From contig JAYJMM010000116.1 in the NCBI GenBank assembly GCA_037349105.1, forward strand, positions 1,364,001 through 1,428,000: DNA of 64,000 nt. The letters are read 5' to 3'. This stretch comes from Limnomonas spitsbergensis (lineage: Eukaryota > Chlorophyta > Chlorophyceae > Chlamydomonadales). The notes beneath the pieces were generated by a model that saw only the letters and a program-made list of their open reading frames with translations, searched no databases and was not told where the DNA came from. Each line of letters opens with the position of its first letter. Within the stretch, counting starts at the first letter, position 1. The translations under genes and the position numbers were made by a program. Of this stretch, positions 41,401-49,324 are shown piece after piece.

Positions 41401-43978
41401 CATCGCCAAAATATGCATCACTGGCTGCAAGGGATGAGGGTTTAGGGTTTAGGGTTGAGGAGGCGCCCGCCACCAGGCAGTGGCTGGTGGCGGCTGCGGA
41501 CATTGTGGCGGCAGTTACGCGGGCGGGCATTGAAAAATAGCACACAGCCTGTTGCCTGCAAGGGATGAGGGTTTAGACCGGAGGCGTTGTGGGGCGGAGT
41601 GGCAGGTGGGGGCTCGGGGTTGCGCCACATCGGTCTTGAACGGGCACCAACGAAACAATGTTAAAATTATCCCCATCTTGGTCAGAACTCAGAACATCTG
41701 GCACTATTTGTTATGCTCCGTTTTCTTTTTTGCGCCACATCCAGCTTTTGACGCCCGCTAAAGGTCCAAGCAGAGCTGCGGGCATCAGAGATCAGGCTAG
41801 GGGGGGGGGGGGGCCGAAGTTCCTGAAAGCGACAAATATGCCAATACTGTAGACTTGATTTAGAGCCTTCCCTCATAATTAATTTTGTTTGGGGTCGAGT
41901 AATACATGAATACCGGTCGTCATCAATTGTTCACACCAGTTTTCAGTCAAAAAAGTTTATTAGATGTCGAAGGTTTGCCCTGAGCATTTCCCCCCCCCCC
42001 ATACCCATGGGGAGGCAAATCAAATCTACGGCATGCCAATAGCTACTAAATCACTTAAATCCCGTCTCAGCTGCACTTACTCGTCAAGGTTTGAAGTCAG
42101 GCAGCCAGGTTCCAGACCTTAAGGCACTGTACATCCCCCTCTGCTTATTGCAGGTTGCTTCAGCTACCGTTCAGCTACCATTCAGCTACAACCCGGCATA
42201 CAGCTGTTAAGGCTTGGTGCCGCGAGCCCGGCTGCTTTAGCCACAGGTCATCGCCCCATCAAGGTTAAATTCCAATCAGCCCAGTGGTGGACCGACTGGA
42301 CCCCCAAAGGTGGTCAGGGTACAGGGTTCATAATTTAGGGTCTCTCATGGTTCAGGGTTTATGATTTAGGGTCTCTCATGGTTCTGGGCTCCTATGGCGC
42401 ACTTCAAGAAACAGTGACACTCTTTATGAGAGTGAGCAGCGGCGCACACACCCACCTGTTTGTGTCCCAAACCCTGATCGTCTTGTCGTACGAGCCCGTC
42501 ACGAACAATCCCGTATCTACCGGGTACCAGCAGACAGCAGAGACCAGGAAGGTGTGACCAGTGGCCGCCACAGCACCGCCGTCTGCCTCAGGGCCGCTGG
42601 CACCAGGCCCACCGCCGCGGCGGGAGCTCCCGTTGCTGCGGCGAATGTGCATGATGGGTGTGAGCTCGCTCTCCTTCCAAGCGGCTTGCCTGCCTCTGCG
42701 TACGGCTTGGCTTGCTCCGGAGCCGCCACCTCCCGTGGCAGGTGATTCCTGGAAGAGTGATTGCTGGATGAGCGATGGCTGCAATGCTGCATGCGTGATG
42801 GCTGCATGAATGATGGGAGATGGCCACTGTGGACAGTTCCCTCTGCCGCGATCAGACCCCTTGAGTGCCCAATGAACAACTTCCAACATGCAGCAAGGCT
42901 GCATGGGCGCAACAAGACGATCAACCCTCTAGGGAGCCTATTGCCAGCCAGGCCTGATCGCCGCATGTTGTACTGCACATTAGACCCTGATTGGCATACG
43001 GCCAGCGGCCCAAGCAGCTTGCCTTGAATGCACCCCTTAGCCATGGTACAGAAGCAATGTAGCGAAAGCGCCATCAGGTGTGAATAGGCCCTCATCACCC
43101 TCCTGGCTCCCCTCCGCACCTCGTCCGGCGCCTGCTCGGAGGATGTTGGGACCTGCTGTGTGTCAAACACCGCCACGCTGGCGTCCGCAGAGGCTGACAG
43201 CAGGTACCTGGCGGGAGGCAGTACAGCACTGGTTATTTCAGGGTGTGTCAGCTACAATTTAGCTACATCATGGCCTGCGGCCGGGGTGTTTCTGCTACAG
43301 TTTAGCTACATCATGGCCTGCGCCGATGATGTGATGCACTCGCATGCTGGCCCAAGGCTGCATGCTGCAGAGCTGAGTCAAGGCACATGCCCTCACCTGC
43401 TGCCGCATGGTCGCATGCTGCACAACCAAGCCAAGGCGTAGGCCCTCACCTGCTCTCCGCTCGGTCCAGGTCAAACCAAGTGACGGGGCCATGGTGCACC
43501 TTCTTGAAGAACTTTGACCCGTCAAGGCTCAGGCTTGCGTGCCTGCACAGCAGCAATTTTGCGCATTGGTCTGGGCATTCTGCAGTGTTTGATTTTTTCA
43601 AGGCTTGGCCACAGTTCAGCGATGTTATATCTATATCCTGACTTCCATCCAAAGGCCCCATGCGCGATTGCGCGGCCGGCCATGCACTGCCTGGGCCACC
43701 AGACAGAGGCTTTTTAAGGTTTGGGCCCAATTGTGCCTTTGGTTTGATCGGTCGGCCTTAGATGGACTCAAAGCCGGGAAACAGGAACTGCTCAGCCGCA
43801 GGTTTTGAGAAGCGGCCTGGTTCTGCTGCATGATCAGTCAGGAAACTCGTCGAGCTCCCAGTCGTGATCCAGGGACCACTCACCGTCTTCTCTTGGTGCT
43901 GAGCTCCAGGAAATGGGATCCCTGTCCCCATGCCTCCCGAAGATGCAGCTGTCTGAGCACGTTACCCGCCCCACTCAT
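29394..43978 (-). CDS. ERCC8: CSA/ERCC8-like WD40 DNA-repair protein
   Basis: Nine exons: 43884-43978, 43450-43542, 43099-43207, 42456-42748, 40387-40551, 35705-35777, 34104-34476, 30499-30767 and 29394-29549, totalling 1626 nt (541 aa), with all eight junctions in phase. CSA is the substrate receptor of a CUL4-DDB1 ubiquitin ligase in transcription-coupled repair. WD40 signatures in CSA order are [35 protein letters not shown] followed by [45 protein letters not shown] (a DDB1-binding WDxR box), [19 protein letters not shown], and [11 protein letters not shown] with DDGQILIW. WYPxDTGxFxxxSxDKTxxVWDTN is diagnostic for CSA. It is longer than the human protein (396 aa) because of a Gly/Arg-rich insert in exon 4 and a roughly 100-residue insert in exon 7. 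Introns 5 and 7 are filled with satellites. The start is the only ATG in phase before exon 2. Confidence 0.9.
30320..30435 (+). repeat. Dispersed repeat copy (GGGGGGTCACTG...TTTCGCT family)
   Basis: CCCAGGGGGGTCACTGTTTT, TTCGCTCGCTGTCCTAGT, ACCGGTTTGCGGGCACCTG and GATGCTCTGCTGGACTTC match blocks at 58508-58620 and more distantly 18001-18110. Confidence 0.6.
30800..30912. repeat. About 45-bp tandem repeat next to CSA exon 8
   Basis: Three units with GGGCTGCATGAGCTCCCCAG and CATGACCATCAAGCAGA, lying between the exon 8 acceptor (30768) and the 31-bp satellite. Confidence 0.85.
30955..34005. repeat. 31-bp satellite filling CSA intron 7
   Basis: About 98 units of 31 bp with ACACAGCAGAGCTGGATCTG and CGAACCCAGGG. 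Variants (TTTGCTAACAC, TATGCAAACCC, CTGCCAACCC, ACACAAAAGAG) recur in a fixed order, giving a higher-order period of about 1147 bp (37 units): marker ACACAAAAGAG is at about 31799, 32419, 32947 and 33567. With 31 = 3x10+1 and no stops, all frames are open on both strands, so the ORFs are artefacts. Confidence 0.95.
34893..35085 (-). mobile_element. hAT-like MITE in CSA intron 6
   Basis: From CAGAGTTCACTTTTCCCG to GAAAGAAACGCTG, with interior blocks of the family (GACCAACCTGGACCGGCC, GCAGCATGGCTGGCC). Flanking octamers agree at only 5 of 8 positions. Confidence 0.6.
35328..35540 (-). mobile_element. Right-truncated hAT-like MITE in CSA intron 6
   Basis: Begins CAGTGTTCCTTTTCCCCGG and shares AGCATGGCTGTCCTGGCATG and GGTAGCTGAACTGAAGCTGA, with three GTAGCTGAA-type subterminal repeats, but the terminal AAAGAAACACTG is missing. 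Confidence 0.55.
35815..39794. repeat. 30-bp and 60-bp satellite filling CSA intron 5
   Basis: The first 22 units (35815-36474) are a 30-bp monomer A (GGATTAGAGAGGAGAGGGGT + CAAAGCAAGG). From 36475, A alternates with a diverged monomer B (GGACTTGAACCCAGAGGAAT + CAAGGCAAGG) as 55 consecutive 60-bp dimers with no insertion or deletion. A-type variants (GAGGATAG, GACGTGAG, GGGGGTTA) are clustered, and near 39001-39480 they cycle with a 180-240 bp period. The minus strand stays open for 1343 codons ([20 protein letters not shown] decapeptides). The array ends only about 38 nt before the exon 6 acceptor, and its units contain a CTCTAATCC branch-point-like motif in pyrimidines. Confidence 0.97.
39830..39856. 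other. Perfect 12-bp inverted repeat with 3-nt loop
   Basis: CTTGATGCATAC, AAT, GTATGCATCAAG. It sits between the satellite edge and the hAT-like MITE at 39891. Confidence 0.85.
39883..40087 (+). mobile_element. Intact hAT-like MITE with 8-bp target duplication
   Basis: The 189-bp element 39891-40079 runs from CAGTGTTTATTTTTCATT to CGAATAAAGAAACACTG, i.e. roughly 14-bp terminal inverted repeats. It is flanked by perfect CGCCTGAC octamers (39883-39890 and 40080-40087). CAGTG ends plus 8-bp duplications are the hallmark of hAT-superfamily elements. It has no coding capacity. Confidence 0.85.
40560..41562. repeat. Partial copies of CSA exon 5 and its acceptor, split by a transposon
   Basis: Three extra copies of the first ~95 nt of exon 5 (real exon 40387-40551) lie upstream on the gene strand at about 40600-40690, 40720-40812 and 41460-41560. 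Each includes the TTGCAG or CTGCAG acceptor, preceded by a TTAACCC/TAAACCC telomere-like spacer. The copies break off at GGCGGGCGCCTGC- and lack the rest of the exon and the donor. The third and fourth copies are separated by a 610-bp element. Confidence 0.88.
40806..41431. mobile_element. 610-bp hAT-like element inserted at a duplicated 3' splice site
   Basis: The element 40814-41423 has inverted termini CAGTGATGCAcgtcATATTTTGG and, inverted at the right end, CAGTGATGCATATTTTGG. It is flanked by perfect octamers GCTGCAAG (40806-40813 and 41424-41431). On the CSA strand the octamer is CTTGCAGC, the acceptor of the duplicated exon 5 copy. A 61-codon frame inside ([20 protein letters not shown] start) has no recognised domain. 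A G-rich hairpin-like block lies near 40900-40980. Confidence 0.85.
41838..42040. mobile_element. 187-bp MITE with 8-bp target duplication
   Basis: The element 41846-42032 starts ACTGTAGACTTGATTT and ends AAATCAAATCTACGGC, flanked by perfect ATGCCAAT octamers (41838-41845 and 42033-42040). The interior matches the copy at 10069-10260. It lies in CSA intron 4. Confidence 0.85.
42146..42310 (+). mobile_element. Partial hAT-like MITE in CSA intron 4
   Basis: TTCAGCTACCGTTCAGCTAC, GCCCGGCTGCTTTAGCCAC and AATCAGCCCAGTGGTGG match the family; both termini are degraded. TTTAGGG-like repeats follow at 42320-42375. Confidence 0.5.
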
Positions 43979-46796
43979 GAGGCCTCATGTTTATCTTCGA
44001 AACACCATCTCATCAAAATGTTGCGATCAGAGACTTGCACTTTGGAATCCTCCTACTGAAATCATCGAACACAGTTCTGCCCTTGCCTCTGGCCTCTGCC
44101 AAATGCGCTAGTTTGGCTTGCACTCTTTCCAGACTTTGCTTCGGAGCTGGAAGCCAGCGGGAAGTGACCCGGACGCTGACGTGGCATGCACCCCCGAAGA
44201 CAACGCCCCAAGCCTCTCCTCCTGCGCCCGCTCTTGAGAGTCTTAATGCCGCGTCGATGTGCCTAGCTTCCCAGTAGCAAAAATCGGGTCTGACTGAGCA
44301 ACAGCAATGAACAATCGCTGTATCGACACTATCTCTGCACTAAACCGGGGTGTCTGCCCATGAATTTCTTGCGAGATACAACCGCAGGTCGATGATGCAA
44401 GCGGGGCAGGCAGTGCGTCACCATCTTGGTTTCATGGTTGTGCTGGCAGGGCCTGGCAGGGTATGCAATACCGGTATGGTGGGTGGCTTCATTACTTATT
44501 ATGCACGCTCGGGTTGGCTTTATGCCCACCTCAACGACCCATCCCTTCCCTTCCCTTCAGCTGCATACGCGCTGAATCAAAATTGAGACCTAAAACAAGC
44601 TTCTGCTTGTTAGGAATTTTGAAGGGTGGGATCGTTTCGATCGGCGCGCGGGCGCGGGCCACTGGTTCGGGCTTGACACACCCAAGCATCAGTGGGCGAT
44701 CCTGGAGCATCAAAGGAGGCAAAGACTTGCTGGGGAAGCAGAGGTGAATGAGTCCAAGGTATCAGAGATGAGCTGCGTGTACACAGTATGGTTAAGGTTC
44801 AGCCAGGAGTGCGTAGACAACACTGTAGAAGGACCTGTCCCTTGCTGCCCCCCTGTGGTCCCAGGTGGCCTACATGGGTTCTTCATTGTTTTTTGTTTTA
44901 TGCCAGTATTTGCACATCAGTACCACCAGACCCAGGATCTGATCAGTCCTTCATTCTCACGAGTGGTCTTCCGGTCTTTGAACACAAGTTCAAATCTGGG
45001 GCATCAAGGTGACAAGGTGCACTCTCCTTGACAGCTTTTATTAGACATTCTAGGTTGTACAGCACCTGTAGCCAGATTTCACACTGGTGCGCAAAATGTT
45101 CCTAAAGGGTAGTCCGTGCTTTTCGGCCCTGCGTGAACATTTTGTAAAAAAAAACATTGCTGCGCAGTGAGAACAAAAAGTAATATTCGATGGGGTGCGC
45201 AGAGTCTGAGCAGCATCACGGTATCTAACCTTCAATTGTTTGACTTCAGAATGGGCTTAAGGACAGTACTTCAGCAGTGTCTTCAGTTACGGAGCCTTAA
45301 CCCCCTGCCAAAATTGCATGCCTAAGGGGTCTGGTTTTCATGCATGCCATATTTTATTATGCAGATCGACAGCCTTTACCACGCAGAATGTTACGTGTGT
45401 TAGCTGGTTCCCTGGTTGCGGGCCAGTTTGTGTAGGAATTTATTTTGCTATTGGAACCAGCTAACGGGTGTGCAGTATGTTGTTGTGGCTGCAAAATTTC
45501 TCTTTCTGATGCATAAAACAAAGATAGTTTTTGTAATCAAAACATTGCTTTTATCCCTTGCCCTCCCTTTTTCCTCTGGCCTGCGTGCAAAATTGTCCTG
45601 ACCTCCAGCAAGTATCGTTTGAGGACTCAATAAGGAACCCTCTCATCCCAGCCTATCACTTTTGGATCACGGGATACATAAATCCTCTGCCTCCCCATTT
45701 TGATTGCTTAGACGTATCAAACTTTTGCAATATCCCCTGCGCTCAGTTTTGTCCCCGGCCAGACCAACTGGCTACCCGAGTAAACCTGAGTGACAATGGA
45801 GACCTTGTCCTTGAAGCTGTGACAAACTGTGATTTATTTCTGCAGCGTTCTGAGGCTTAGAAATACTAATTGACTAATTTATTTGTCTTTCTGTAAGTCC
45901 GGCTTCACTGATTTATTAATAAACTACTTTTGAGGGTGCACGGAACAGCCACGTGGTTTAAAATTATTTAAAAATCAGCTGCGCGGACCAGTCAGTCACG
46001 CAGTGGGTGCACAGACTTAAACTCATGTATATAAACAGCCAAAATCGCCGCTGTGCGATTGTTGCAAAAGTTTGAGCATAGTGATGTGCTTTTGCCTGCA
46101 CGGTGATTCCGATAAAATATGCAAAATAGGGGTGTACGAGCCCTATCCGGTTCTACAGTAATTTGATATATGGGACCTCAAATTGAATAGTCTGAATAGT
46201 CTGTCAGATTTTACTTTACCTAGGTAGGTGCAAAATTTTCTGCGTCACTATTTGGTTCCTCGTCAGTTGGAATTCAGTTTGACTACGAAAACCCTGAAGG
46301 CAGTTACCGATGTAATAGCAAAACGCGAAGCTCTAATTTTACAATTATGTGCCACGGGGTTACTGCAAAGACCACAGCTACAAAGGGTCATTCCCAAAGA
46401 CAGAGGCATCTCTTCTTTCGCGCCCCATGCAGTATGGGCCGGAAATGGTACCAGTCTATCCAACAAGATGCATTTTAGGCATCATCTGCCTATACGCCTA
46501 AGCTTGGTGACTTTCTTCACAGCACTGCGGCCAAGTGTGGAGATGTGGTGTGGGGCACCGGGCACCTCCGGCAGCGGCATGACCTCGGGAGTAGGATATC
46601 GTCCAGCCTGCTTCAGCACCTGCGCCAGGCTGCAGGCCTACCCACATCCGCCGCCAGCTGGAGGGGTATCAGGGAGCTACAGATCCAGCCGTTCCAGCGA
46701 GATTGGTGGTGGCACGTGCTCCACTTGTGCAACGCAGCGACAGCACAGCAAGACAGCTCTCTCAAGGCGGTAGCCACACAGAACAACAGATGCCGC
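43979..46796. other. Gene-poor region upstream of CSA
   Basis: The CSA promoter should lie just above 43978. No exon with splice context is supported between 44 and 46.8 kb. The 46540-46760 segment gives a 60-70-codon open stretch in one frame (DWWWHVLHLCNAATAQQD) that might be a remnant exon or retroelement piece, but nothing confirms it. Confidence 0.4.
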
Positions 46797-47007
46797 CAGT
46801 GTTTATTCTTTCATGACGCAGCTACATGTCAGCTACATGTCAGCTACACTCCGGCCTCTGGCTGAAAGCACCGTTTGTGGCCAGCCGTGCTGCCTTGGCC
46901 ACCAGTTGGAGACCAGTCCAGGTTTGATCCCAATCGGGCCTTTGGCGGCCGCGGGGTTGCCTGCCTAAGGTGAACACGTGGCCGAAAAAAGAAACACCGG
47001 ATGCCGC
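46789..47007 (+). mobile_element. Intact hAT-like MITE with 8-bp target duplication
   Basis: The 203-bp element 46797-46999 (CAGTGTTTATTCTTTC ... CGAAAAAAGAAACACCG) is flanked by perfect GATGCCGC octamers (46789-46796 and 47000-47007). The interior has tandem CAGCTACATGT subterminal repeats. Confidence 0.85.
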
Positions 47008-47311
47008 AACTAGTGTGATGAAGAGCAGTCCCCAAATGGCATCAGTCAGTGACTGATCTGCAGCCACTACCCGTTACAGCGGTGCTGGTGGACGCAGCCT
47101 ACGAGCAGATGCAGCCGGATATAACCGGCCGGGGGAAACCCCAGGGACCCCGCCACTGAACACTGGTCAGCGGCCGCCTACCGAGCCTGGTTTCAGCTTA
47201 CGTCGGGCAGGCACATTAGCGAACGCCAGGAACCGCACCAGCACGAGGGTCCATGCACAAATGTAAGGCTGAGACTCGGCTCGGTCAGCACAGTCGGCAC
47301 TGAGTAAGCTA

Positions 47312-47456
47312 ATGAGTCAATGACGTTACACCTCTGGGCCCTGCTCAAAACAAAAGGCTCGGCCGCGTGGGCGCCTAAGTAAAAGTTTGCTAATGAGTAA
47401 TGAGTAATGACGTTACACCTCTGGGCCATGCTGAAATGAAGTTCGGCCACGTCGGC
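47312..47456 (-). mobile_element. Two adjacent short SINE-tail elements
   Basis: Antisense copies at about 47312-47378 (GTTACACCTCTGGGCCCTGC, then GGCTCGGCCGCGTGGGCGCC) and 47405-47456 (GGGCCATGCTGAAATGAAGT version). Each is preceded by GCTAATGAGT; before the second copy the AATGAGT is repeated, so the element's 3' end may carry a short simple-repeat tail. Confidence 0.7.
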
Positions 47457-49324
47457 AAACAAAAACTCAACTAGGAAAGTCAAGGGAGAAGGCACACGAG
47501 GAAAGAAAGGACACTGTGTAAGCATGGGTGGGAGGCCCTGGCTTTTATGAAAGATGTTGCCGAACTTGTTGAGCGCTCTTGAGGGGCTGCTGGGAATCGG
47601 AAGTTTTTTTTCTGGAGGGGCTCCTTTCGTGTCTCTCTTGCTTTCTTTCTTCTCTTAAATAAGTTTCCAAAACACAGATTGTCGCCGGCGCAGCCCAGCC
47701 TTTCTAGCAGGTCTACCTAAAATAACATACAACATTCGCAACTGGGGCACATCAAAAATTCAGGCACTCGAAAAACTCGGGCAACTCGGGGCACTACAAA
47801 AACTACACCTTGGCGTGCAACTCGGGCACATCAAGGGCTATGGCCGGGAGCACTCGTTGCAGCCTGCCATGTTGCTTGCTGCCCAGGCTATAAAGAACAC
47901 TCTTCATTCATCCAATGGATTTGATTTTGTTCACAGCAGGGGGCCAATCGCTGAGCAGCCTTTATTCCAATTGGAGAGCCAGATCTTAAAAAGACGAAGT
48001 GATCAAACGAAGAGCCGGTCCAGCTCAGGTCAAGTGAATCTCAAAATGTAGAGGGCAAGAAAAACCTGAAGCACTCTTCATTGCTCCCACACCTGGTTTC
48101 ATGCTCCCCCAATATTTCCACGCAACCATCAGTTGCTTGGGAAATGGTCCAGTGGTGCGACATTGGCGGCATCGATACATAAATGACGATGGATCGAACC
48201 TCTGCCAAAACAATCCTCTCACGCCCTCAGCCCAGGTCGCTGGATTTCATGTTCCTGCCCCCCTCACGTAGGAGTGTGGCATGGCTGCACCTTGGTCCTG
48301 GCTGTGCATGGTAGATGGAATTGAGCTTGCTCATCCCCTACCAGTAGGCATCAGCCCCGCGCGGCTGAGCTTTCAGCAGAGCCCAGCGGGTTTGCACCGT
48401 TCTAATTTATAAACATGAGCATTGGCCAAATGGCCACCATGTACCATAATGTGCAATGCCTGCCCCGCACCTCAAGAAGCTTGAAGCCGTCTGGAAGTCC
48501 ATCTTCATGCCTGACTGCGTACAGTATGCATTTATATCATAAGATCAGGTTCAGCAATATCAGTGGCTAATTTATTTATTTGCTAACACATGGAGCTAAA
48601 ATTAACTGCACTATTTTGCGTCCTCAGGTGAGGGGGGAAGCTATGCACCCCACATTATTCACAGGGTACCAGTTCAGAGGGGACGTTATCTTGCAGTTGC
48701 CTTGTGCCTGGCCACATGTTCGTCCTCAATGTAGGAATACCAACAAAACAGGACAGCAACACGATGTTTCAACAATCCCAATGCGCAGCACATTAAGCAC
48801 ATATTGCATGTAAATGCTTGCTGCTTCATGAGAGCGCTCATTCGGGCCTCATAACATGTCAGGTAACAAAACTTTTGATGTCTTCGACTCTTCGCCGGTA
48901 GCCTGTCAAATTTCGGTTGCTACATGCAAATTGTTCGTTAGCCTCGTCATACCACAAGATCAGGAACAGGATCCTGAATTCAGGTTCAGGAGTTATTAGG
49001 TTGAGGACACTAAAAATGGCCAGTCATTGATTGGGCTGTTGTAGTTTTGCACACGTATTGCCGTTTACGCCAACTACATACGCCATACATTCCGCTTCTG
49101 ACGTCACGCAACGTCACGTCCAATTCTACTACCGCTACGATCGCTCCGACTTACTAGTTTATCGGCCTAGCAACAACAAAGAGCGCAAAGGTGGAGAAAT
49201 TGGAAAGAACACGCAGGCAAACAGCATGTGACGTGGCTTTCGAAATCCGACATCGCGACGGCATCCACGTAATCCGTCCCAACCCGATTATTATTACGAC
49301 CCACCTCGCCTCTACCGCACAGGC
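47457..49324. other. Region without a supported gene, upstream of the coiled-coil gene
   Basis: Apart from the SINE at 48137-48412, I find no supported exon. A short GGCA/CACTC-type repeat (GGGGCACTACAAAAACT, CTCGGGCACATCA) lies near 47745-47830. CAACTACATACGCC-containing DNA near 49070-49320 is the likely promoter and 5' UTR of the next gene. Confidence 0.4.
48137..48412 (+). mobile_element. tRNA-derived SINE
   Basis: GGGAAATGGTCCAGTGGTGC head with A box TGGTCCAGTGG (48145-48155) and B box GGATCGAACC (48191-48200). The body (ATGTTCCTGCCCCCCTCACG, CATGGCTGCACC) and tail (CGCGCGGCTGAGC, AGCAGAGCCCAGCGGGTTTG) follow. It ends in TTCTAATTTATAAAC, as at 15400. Confidence 0.82.

Noticed and set aside
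46228..46865. Possible retroelement or gene fragment
   Set aside because: One frame looks protein-like for about 70 codons, but I could not tie it to any family or splice partner.
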